Positions 1 through 5,508 of a stretch of 11,125 bases of DNA are shown here, piece by piece; positions within the stretch are counted from its first letter, which is position 1, and every line of letters starts with the position of its first letter. The stretch is taken from positions 1 to 11,125 of the forward strand of contig VSJD01000038.1 in the NCBI GenBank assembly GCA_008636095.1. Direction: 5' to 3'. This DNA is from Kiritimatiellota bacterium (GTDB taxonomy: Bacteria; Verrucomicrobiota; Kiritimatiellia; JAAZAB01). Both the position numbers and the translations under genes were made by a program. The notes beneath the pieces are model-generated. The model was not told the DNA's origin and ran no database searches. It saw only the letters and a list, made by a program, of their open reading frames with translations.

Positions 1-1089
1 CGCTTCCGTGGTTGCCAGTTCAATATACACGGCCGTATGCGCCTTTTCCGGTAGGGCCGGGATAGCGCTCGTCGGACCTTGCTTCGCTTTCTGGTCCCGC
101 AGGAGATTCAATGCATGGACGTCAAAATATTCCAGTGCCAGGGGAGGCGTGGGCAACAACGGGGTTTGGGCTAACGGTTTTTCGCCGCGCGCGGCGCGTA
201 CAAAATTCAGCGCCTCCGGCTCCGAAGTAAAAAAGCCGATCACGCCCAGGATCGTCTCCGGGGCTGGAATCAGCGTGATGACGAGCTCGGTGACCACCGC
301 CAAAGTTCCTTCCGAGCCGATCAGCAAATCCAGCAGGTCCATGCCCGGCCGCGCAAAATAGCCAGCCGCGTTTTTGACCGCCGGCATGGGATATCCCGGG
401 ATCCGTCCCGCGCGCACGGCGCCATCCGGCAACACCAATTGAAAAGCTCCGTCCGGTGCCGCAGTGCTGGCTCCGCGTGTTACATCCAGCACGAAGCCCC
501 CGATAAGCGCTGCACGCACGCGATCCACGTACCGGCGCGTCGGCCCGTAGAAAAGCGTGCGCGCGCCGGAGGCATTGCAGGAGGCCATACCGCCCAGGGT
601 CGCGGAACGTTCCGTCGGGTCGGGCGGGAACATCCAGGCGCCTTTAGCGCGCAGTTGTTGCAAGGCTGACAGCGATGTGGCGTCCCAGATTTCTTCTCCG
701 GGGAACCGCTTTTTTTCAACGGCGGTATGAATGGTTTCCAGCGTAACTCCCGGCTGACAATGCAAATAAAACCGGTTGGCGCCCGGATCGTGGCGCAGGG
801 CCGTCAAGCGGTTCATCTTATCTAAACTTATGAGCCAGCCGCCCTCCGGCACGGCCCCGCCGGCAATCCCCGTGCGGCCACCGGAAACCGTGACCGGCAT
901 ACCAGTGTCCTCCGCCGCTTTCAGTACGGCGGCCACATCCGCTTCCGACGATGGGAAAAACAGGCGTTCCGCGTGCCCATGCAGGCGGGATTCATCCGTC
1001 AGGTAACTATCCGCCGCTTCCGGTGCCAGTTCCGGGGGTAAAGCCGCGGCGGATGGCGGCAGGTTAATGGCTGTCAATTTATGCGTCAT
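1..1089 (-). CDS. FAD-linked oxidase, GlcD / D-lactate dehydrogenase type (3' end off window)
   Basis: The first 363 residues are visible; the C-terminus lies beyond base 1. The protein belongs to the PCMH-type FAD-binding family that includes glycolate oxidase GlcD, cytochrome-linked D-lactate dehydrogenase and D-2-hydroxyglutarate dehydrogenase. These oxidise a D-2-hydroxy acid to the 2-oxo acid and pass electrons to a quinone or cytochrome. Seen in the sequence: the FAD pyrophosphate loop SGGRTGIAGG at residues 69-78, PPDPTERSATLGGMASCNAS at about 155-174, KNAAGY at 239-244 and GSEGTLAVVTE at 258-268, all in the family order. There is no signal peptide. The ATG at 1089-1087 is supported by AAGGA eight bases upstream and by overlapping the rlmN stop as ATGA, so translational coupling is likely. 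Which 2-hydroxy acid is used cannot be told, and a C-terminal Fe-S domain, as in some long homologues, would lie outside the window. Family is confident; substrate is unknown. Confidence 0.88.
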   Translation of the reverse strand, partial: MTHKLTAINLPPSAAALPPELAPEAADSYLTDESRLHGHAERLFFPSSEADVAAVLKAAEDTGMPVTVSGGRTGIAGGAVPEGGWLISLDKMNRLTALRHDPGANRFYLHCQPGVTLETIHTAVEKKRFPGEEIWDATSLSALQQLRAKGAWMFPPDPTERSATLGGMASCNASGARTLFYGPTRRYVDRVRAALIGGFVLDVTRGASTAAPDGAFQLVLPDGAVRAGRIPGYPMPAVKNAAGYFARPGMDLLDLLIGSEGTLAVVTELVITLIPAPETILGVIGFFTSEPEALNFVRAARGEKPLAQTPLLPTPPLALEYFDVHALNLLRDQKAKQGPTSAIPALPEKAHTAVYIELATTEA

Positions 1090-2234
1090 ACGTCCATTCC
1101 TTGCTCTCCACTCTTACATTTGAAGTTGGGCGTTCGATGTTGGATGTTCGACGTTTGCTTTAATGTTCCACCCGCTCTTCGCTCGACGTGCTTCCGCCGC
1201 AACTGACCACAGGCGGCGTCTACTCCTCCACCCTTGGATATGCGCAGGGTAGCATTAATCCGCGCGTGCTCAAGTATATTGAGAAACTCTCTCACGACCG
1301 GCGCAGGGGACGCACGCCCCTCAAATTCCGCCACGGTGCTCAGCGGAATCAGGTTCACCCGCGCATGGATCGGGCGCAGGATGCGGGAGAGCTCACGGGC
1401 CTGTTCGGGCGAGTCATTAACACCCTGGATCAGGGTGTATTCGAAGGTGATCAGCCGGCCGGTCTGCTCGGCGTAGGTGCGGCAGGCTTCCAATAAGTCG
1501 CCTAACGGGTATTTGCGGTTGACCGGCAGGAGACGCGAGCGCAGGGCGTCGTCCGGCGCGTGCAGGGAGATCGAGAGTTCCACCTGCAGGCCTTCCTGTG
1601 CCAAGCGCTGAATGCCGGGAATAATTCCGCAGGTGCTGATGGTGATCCGGCGCGCGCCGAGGCTTAAGCCCTCGGCATCGTTAATGATCCGGACGGCCGC
1701 CAGGACGGCATCGTAATTATCCAGCGGCTCGCCCATGCCCATGAAGACAAGATTCGAGGGTGTTGCCCCCAAACTTCGGGCGGCGACGATCACTTGGCCC
1801 ACGAGTTCGCCCGTTTCCAGGTTGCGCCGGAATCCGGCTTGGCCGCTGGCGCAAAAGGCGCAGTTGAATTTACAGCCCACCTGGCTGGATACACAAACCG
1901 TTGTGCGGCCTCGGGCCGGGATCAGGACTTCCTCCACCCAGTCGCCATCCGGCAGAGCAATCAGCCACTTGGTGGTTGTCCCTTCGCCGGCTTCGCTTTG
2001 GGTACGGGCGATCGTGGCCGAGGCCAGCGATAAGCGCTGGGCGAGCGACTGCCGCAGGCCGAGCGGGATGTTTTTCATTTCAGACCAGTCGGCCGCGAAG
2101 CGGTGATAGAGCCAATCCCAGATTTGCCGGGCGCGGTAGGCGGGTTGATCCAGTTCACGGCAAATCTCCGTGAGCTGGTCGCGGGTCAGACCGTGAATGA
2201 GAGGCAGGCAGGGAGGTAAGGGTGAAGTGGACAT
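1086..2234 (-). CDS. rlmN: Dual-specificity 23S rRNA/tRNA adenine-C2 methyltransferase RlmN
   Basis: A radical-SAM enzyme that methylates C2 of A2503 in 23S rRNA and A37 in some tRNAs, supporting decoding fidelity. The 4Fe-4S/SAM motif is CKFNCAFC (C121, C125, C128), preceded by the typical CVSSQVG. GMGEP at 165-169 and the SISLHAP stretch at 221-227 follow. VDAACGQL near the C-terminus holds C342, which matches the methyl-carrying cysteine (C355 in E. coli RlmN). The recognisable protein ends near residue 357. The last 25 or so residues are translated from a heptamer repeat and a spacer, so RlmN probably lost its native stop. The start at 2234 places the N-terminal domain at family-typical length, although I see no Shine-Dalgarno. 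A good sigma70-like promoter lies upstream at 2299-2327. The stop overlaps the start of the FAD oxidase gene. Confidence 0.96.
   Translation of the reverse strand: MSTSPLPPCLPLIHGLTRDQLTEICRELDQPAYRARQIWDWLYHRFAADWSEMKNIPLGLRQSLAQRLSLASATIARTQSEAGEGTTTKWLIALPDGDWVEEVLIPARGRTTVCVSSQVGCKFNCAFCASGQAGFRRNLETGELVGQVIVAARSLGATPSNLVFMGMGEPLDNYDAVLAAVRIINDAEGLSLGARRITISTCGIIPGIQRLAQEGLQVELSISLHAPDDALRSRLLPVNRKYPLGDLLEACRTYAEQTGRLITFEYTLIQGVNDSPEQARELSRILRPIHARVNLIPLSTVAEFEGRASPAPVVREFLNILEHARINATLRISKGGGVDAACGQLRRKHVERRAGGTLKQTSNIQHRTPNFKCKSGEQGMDV
1116..1157. repeat. Degenerate heptamer repeat, six units
   Basis: Six head-to-tail 7-base units of the form NNNTTNG on the plus strand: ACATTTG, AAGTTGG, GCGTTCG, ATGTTGG, ATGTTCG, ACGTTTG. 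They sit at the 3' end of rlmN, where a spacer would be expected before the next gene, and are translated as the end of RlmN (residues about 360-373). From memory, similar 7-base-period spacer repeats with peptides like TSNIQHRTPN occur in PVC-group genomes, often wrongly included in gene ends. I could not search for other copies. Confidence 0.75.
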
Positions 2235-2298
2235 ATAAGTAAATGCAGTATTTCAGGTTGTTTTCCACCCAAGGCGGATCAGCCTATGGCAGAAGGCT

Positions 2299-2327
2299 AT
2301 TAAATCCAACAATAATTTTTATTTCAA
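2299..2327 (-). promoter_or_regulatory. Candidate sigma70-type promoter for rlmN
   Basis: On the minus strand, a -35 box TTGAAA (2327-2322) and a -10 box TTTAAT (2304-2299) are separated by exactly 17 bases. Each box differs from the consensus at one position. They lie in an AT-rich stretch 65 bases before the rlmN start, predicting a leader of roughly 55-60 nt. A short inverted repeat AGCCT/AGGCT (2281-2298) lies at the expected transcription start. Confidence 0.55.
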
Positions 2328-2362
2328 TCTTTACAATATATAGATTTTTATCACAATCACAA

Positions 2363-2419
2363 TACGCTTTTAACAAGGTCGCCGGAGAAAATACCGTGAA
2401 GCTTCTCGGTTTGGAGTGA
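2363..2419 (+). pseudogene. Possible 3' remnant of an amidohydrolase-family gene
   Basis: The frame ending at the TGA at 2417-2419 encodes YAFNKVAGENTVKLLGLE as its last 18 residues. This resembles the C-terminal helix of amidohydrolase-2 (PF04909-type) metal-dependent hydrolases, which commonly end in a pattern such as ILGENAxRLLGL. The frame is open back to an ATG at 2243, but the upstream residues are low-complexity, AT-rich and unlike any domain, so a complete gene is unlikely. The match is short and judged by eye. It could be chance, although a gene remnant here would fit the truncated URO-D gene on the other side of the acetyltransferase gene. Confidence 0.3.
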
Positions 2420-2476
2420 GCGGAACGTATTTGCCCGCAGTGATGCTGGCGATTATGAATGCCATAGGAGATTGAG

Positions 2477-3232
2477 ATGGAAGACGCACAACGCGTGACA
2501 AAGGACATGATTAAAAAATGCCTGGTAGCGCTAGGCATAGTTGAAGGTGACCTTGTATTCTTTCATTCTTCACTGAAGAGCATTGGGCACGTCGAAGGAG
2601 GCGCCGACGCAGTTATTGACGCGTTCCTGGAGACGCTGGGAAAGAGCGGCACACTGGTGCTCCCGGCGCTTTGTGCTTACGACTGCAAAACAGGCGCAGA
2701 CTGGGACAAGATAAGTCGTGAAGAGATTGAAAACGCGTGGGATATTAAAACTACGCCAACATTCACCGGTCTCATACCAGAGACCCTGCGAAAGCGCGTT
2801 GGGACCATACGGAGCGATAACCCCACCCATTCGGTGACTGCGGTTGGCCGATATGCCTCAGAGATTACGAAAGATCATAAAAAAGCGCACGGGGGCGAAT
2901 GGGCCGCCAACCGGCCGAAGTGGGCGTCCCGAGGTGCGTTTGGAGAAAATAGCCCCTGGGACAAGCTCTACACATTAGATGCCAAGTATATGCTTATCGG
3001 GGTTGACTTCAACTCCTGCACGATGTTGCACCATGTGCAGATGGTGCTTCTGGAAAAATATCTCAGGAAAATAGACGGTAATGCACCCTGGCCCATTTTT
3101 GATTTCAGACAGATCGGTCGGAAGCTTGAAGCCCTGGGTATCGTAAGGTTCGGCAAGATCGGTTGCGCCGTTACGAGACTAATGAGCTGCAGGTCTTTGG
3201 TCGACATGGCGATAAAAGTTCTGCGACCTTAA
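2477..3232 (+). CDS. AAC(3)-family N-acetyltransferase
   Basis: A 251-residue protein of the aminoglycoside 3-N-acetyltransferase fold (also called the YokD family), which uses acetyl-CoA to acetylate an amine. Seen: VFFHSSLKSIGHVEGGADAV at about 28-47, the family N-terminal block; GTLVLPAL at 58-65; RSDNPTHSV at 112-120, containing the conserved His118; and GENSPWDKLYTL at 146-157 followed by MLIGVDFNSCTMLHHV. The usual RSxHPxHS motif here reads RSDNPTHS, so the first histidine is replaced by asparagine. Length is near full for the family. AGGAG at 2466-2470, six bases before the ATG, fixes the start. No clear plus-strand promoter was found, so it may once have been an internal operon gene. 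Many family members in environmental bacteria are not resistance enzymes and act on unknown amino-sugar or other amine substrates. Nothing here shows aminoglycoside activity. Confidence 0.85.
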   Translation: MEDAQRVTKDMIKKCLVALGIVEGDLVFFHSSLKSIGHVEGGADAVIDAFLETLGKSGTLVLPALCAYDCKTGADWDKISREEIENAWDIKTTPTFTGLIPETLRKRVGTIRSDNPTHSVTAVGRYASEITKDHKKAHGGEWAANRPKWASRGAFGENSPWDKLYTLDAKYMLIGVDFNSCTMLHHVQMVLLEKYLRKIDGNAPWPIFDFRQIGRKLEALGIVRFGKIGCAVTRLMSCRSLVDMAIKVLRP

Positions 3233-3244
3233 TGTTGAGGAGAA

Positions 3245-3736
3245 ATGCAATGTTCATTGACAGAAATCTGAATCAACGGCGGTATTTTCCGCCATCGATT
3301 CAAGACCGGCGTGTTGTTTTCTCCGCAGGTGTACCGGGACCATATCATGCCCATTCACCGCGAGTACCGGAAATTTTGCGATGAACACGACATGTTTCTC
3401 ATGCTCCATTGTGACGGGGACGTGCGTGAATTCATTCCCCTGGTCATCGAGTCCGGGTTCCAGGCCATCGAACCCTTGGAAGCGTGCGCCGGGAATGACG
3501 TGCGGCTGCTCAAGCCCCTGTACGGCGACAAGATCACCTTTTTTGGAAATATCAACGCCGACATAATCGCCTCCGGGACGGAAACCCAGATAAGGGCGGA
3601 GGTTGTCTCAAAGGTAAATTGCGCCAAGCAGGGAGGGGGCTACATGTACCATATTGATCACTCCGTACCCCCGACAATCAGTCTTGATAATTACCGATTA
3701 TTAAACAGACTGCTCAAGGAAAACGGCAAATATTAA
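3245..3736 (+). pseudogene. Truncated uroporphyrinogen-decarboxylase-like (URO-D/MtaA family) gene, 3' part only
   Basis: From about 3299 the frame encodes the C-terminal 40 percent or so of a URO-D superfamily protein. FKTGVLFSPQVYRDHIMP begins it, then FLMLHCDGDVREFIP, IEPLEACAGNDVRLLK, ITFFGNIN and YHIDHSVPPTISLDNYR appear in the usual order up to the TAA at 3736. About 145 residues remain of an expected 340-380, so the N-terminal half of the barrel is missing. Upstream, GAGGAG at 3237-3242 precedes an ATG at 3245 that is in frame with the homology but is stopped by TGA at 3269. A second ATG at 3250 is in another frame and ends at 3384. A perfect GGCGG/CCGCC hairpin (3278-3293) lies at the boundary. 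Restart at GTG 3311 could yield 141 residues, but these would be unlikely to fold as an enzyme. Proteins of this subgroup are mostly corrinoid-linked methyltransferases or of unknown function. Confidence 0.8.
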
Positions 3737-3774
3737 AAACCAGTTTTCAGGCCGCGAGTGTATTTGCCTGAAAC
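3735..3774 (-). terminator. Rho-independent terminator of the ceramidase-like gene
   Basis: On the minus strand, GTTTCAGGC and GCCTGAAAAC form an 8-bp perfect core stem (3766-3773 with 3745-3752) around a 13-base loop, followed three to five bases later by a run of five T (the A run at 3735-3739). It sits about 50 bases after the stop at 3823. No T run follows on the plus strand, so it acts mainly leftwards. It overlaps the last codons of the convergent URO-D remnant. Confidence 0.6.
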
Positions 3775-3822
3775 GGGAAAATGCGTATTCGTTTTTCCAG
3801 AAGGCGAGTTAAATATACGCTC

Positions 3823-5376
3823 TTATTTTTTCAGCTCATCAAAAATATTCTTAACGACATTATAAAAAATATCTTCCCATGCCGGAGCCAGCAAACATTC
3901 CGTAACTTCGTAACCGCCGCGACGATAATACGACGCAGGCGGGGCGTAATGAAGATACCCGTTCGATATTGAAGCAATGTAAGTATGTTTAAATGGGGAC
4001 ATTTTTTTGACATCAAATCCCACCTCCGTGAGAATTTCCATCGGGGCTGTTATAAACACGCATTCGCCTATTTTGACCCCCTGAATTTCTGCGGGAATTG
4101 TGGGCGTGCCGATTTCGTCAATGACTTCCTGGTGCTTTTTCAGCATGGAGATTTTCAGCTCGTTTCTCGTCATTTGTTCCATTGTTTTGATGCGGTCCAA
4201 GTACTTCTTAATCTCCAGCCTGTTGCGATCGTCCTCTTCTTTAATGCTGTTATCTCCGCATTCGGCGGCCCGCAGATAGCGAAACGACAAATGGGAGGGA
4301 TAGTCCGGATTGAGCGCATATTTGAGATAAAGCGGCAAAAATTCCTTAAAACTCAATAAGTGCGCATAGGCGGTATTCAAGGATGCCGTCAGCGCGGCCT
4401 GTTCCTGCTTTAATGCGGTTATGTAATTCGGGATATCCGTCCTAAAAGGAAACGCGATATTTTTGACGACCATCCTGATCTTTACCGGGCCGGTAATTAT
4501 TTTCTGGTAGCCTTTCAAGATGCTCTGCCCCAATTTGGTCCCGAAATCAACGGTGCGCCGGCGATTATTTGAATCCGTTCCGAATATTTCATTAATATCG
4601 CCTCCGGCGCCCTGCAGGAAGAAGGCTATTGTCTCGCCCCCCAGATTATTCTCCAGATATTTCAGCGTGACACCGACATGATCGGCCGTTATATGCCCCG
4701 AGTTCCCTTGGGGTGAACCGAGCAAAAGGTGCGAGGCAAAATTATATACGACGGCAAAGGGATTGCCGTCCAGGCGATCTATTCGGAGGATGCCGATTTC
4801 CGGATCAATCGGCCGCAGTCCTTCAATTTCATTTTCGGGCGGGAAAGGACTCAAAGTGTGGTCCGTCCCGTTTTTCATCATAATAGTTCTGTTGACTGTA
4901 ATCGTGTTTTCATAACCGGAACCAACTCCGATTACGACCGGCGCCATGTTTTGCAAGGCGCTTTTGATCGCTTCAAGGATTCTATTAATTTGAGCGGCAT
5001 CATCACAAAGCAAACGCGGCGCCTGATGGGTATGCGATGCACTGACGCACACGTTACAGCCGGGAATGTTAAATTCTTTTTCAATTTGTTTGCGCAAATC
5101 AGGCATGAAATTGTCGGCGCTGTCACTTAAGATGTTTTGGCTGATGGTTCTGGCGCCTATCGCGGTGACATCCATGGTTATCCAGACAACTTTCTCGGAA
5201 CCGTCATCCAAAACCAGAACTCTGGCAAAGAGCGGATCATCAACTATTAACTTGGTGCTTAAGTATTCTGCCGGAATATGCTTTTTGGCTTTTTCAGAAA
5301 GGCAATCATCATAAGTTCCTTCTTCTTTACATGTAATTTCGATCTTGCTTACGCCCGCGCGAATATGTTGAGACAT
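3823..5376 (-). CDS. Neutral/alkaline ceramidase-like protein, catalytic serine missing
   Basis: A 517-residue protein resembling the N-terminal catalytic domain of neutral/alkaline ceramidases (PF04734). Candidate zinc ligands fall in the family order: SASHTHQAP (H115, H117), YNFASHLLLG (H216), a glutamate in TAPMEILTEVGF (E447) and a tyrosine in SNGYLHYAP (Y474), followed by the typical GGYEV. ITADHVG at 229-235 is also conserved. In the Pseudomonas enzyme the nucleophile is the serine of a QSNAGD motif; here the stretch reads LQGAGGD, with glycine 256 in that place. No signal peptide is seen, and the C-terminal immunoglobulin-like domain of true ceramidases is absent. It is therefore probably a cytoplasmic metal-dependent hydrolase or amidase acting on something other than ceramide. 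GAGAGAGG upstream supports the start. It follows the large secreted protein gene by 132 bases, with its own candidate promoter, and ends at a terminator. Base composition is visibly AT-richer than pdxB and kdsD. Confidence 0.75.
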   Translation of the reverse strand: MSQHIRAGVSKIEITCKEEGTYDDCLSEKAKKHIPAEYLSTKLIVDDPLFARVLVLDDGSEKVVWITMDVTAIGARTISQNILSDSADNFMPDLRKQIEKEFNIPGCNVCVSASHTHQAPRLLCDDAAQINRILEAIKSALQNMAPVVIGVGSGYENTITVNRTIMMKNGTDHTLSPFPPENEIEGLRPIDPEIGILRIDRLDGNPFAVVYNFASHLLLGSPQGNSGHITADHVGVTLKYLENNLGGETIAFFLQGAGGDINEIFGTDSNNRRRTVDFGTKLGQSILKGYQKIITGPVKIRMVVKNIAFPFRTDIPNYITALKQEQAALTASLNTAYAHLLSFKEFLPLYLKYALNPDYPSHLSFRYLRAAECGDNSIKEEDDRNRLEIKKYLDRIKTMEQMTRNELKISMLKKHQEVIDEIGTPTIPAEIQGVKIGECVFITAPMEILTEVGFDVKKMSPFKHTYIASISNGYLHYAPPASYYRRGGYEVTECLLAPAWEDIFYNVVKNIFDELKK

Positions 5377-5418
5377 TGTGTTTTTTCCTCTCTCTGATGA
5401 TTGCCCGCTTGCATAAAG

Positions 5419-5436
5419 GCCTGCTGAATGGCAGGC
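5419..5436. repeat. Inverted repeat GCCTGC / GCAGGC in leader
   Basis: A perfect 6-bp stem with a 6-base loop lies directly after the candidate -10 element of the ceramidase-like gene. On the minus strand it is followed only by CTTTATG, so it is a poor terminator for the upstream gene. It could be an operator or a leader hairpin. Confidence 0.4.
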
Positions 5437-5465
5437 AGAGTGTCGCGCGAAACGCGAAAAGTCAA
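5437..5465 (-). promoter_or_regulatory. Candidate promoter of the ceramidase-like gene with CGCGAAA boxes in the spacer
   Basis: On the minus strand TTGACT (5465-5460) lies 17 bases before CACTCT (5442-5437). The -35 is strong and the -10 poor. The spacer contains two adjacent copies of the heptamer CGCGAAA (plus-strand 5446-5452 and 5453-5459). Further CGCGAA copies occur at 5479 and 5499, next to the palindrome CGCGC-ATT-GCGCG. Repeats overlapping the spacer are a common place for a repressor to bind; this is inference. Confidence 0.35.
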
Positions 5466-5508
5466 GGCCAGAAATTTACGCGAACAAGGCGCGCATTGCG
5501 CGAAAACA

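Noticed and set aside
2330..2362. Plus-strand promoter for the acetyltransferase gene based on TTTACA
   Set aside because: No acceptable -10 hexamer occurs at 16-18 bases spacing.
2477..3232. Clinical aminoglycoside resistance gene
   Set aside because: Only the family fold is supported. There is no resistance cassette context, and one motif residue differs from the usual pattern.
3250..3384. Frame starting MFIDRNLNQ after a good ribosome binding site
   Set aside because: It matches no family I know and most of it overlaps the URO-D homology in a different frame. I treat it as part of the broken gene, not as a separate protein.
5485..5506. CGCGC-ATT-GCGCG hairpin as terminator of the large secreted gene
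   Set aside because: No T run follows on the minus strand, so it is more likely an operator-type palindrome.
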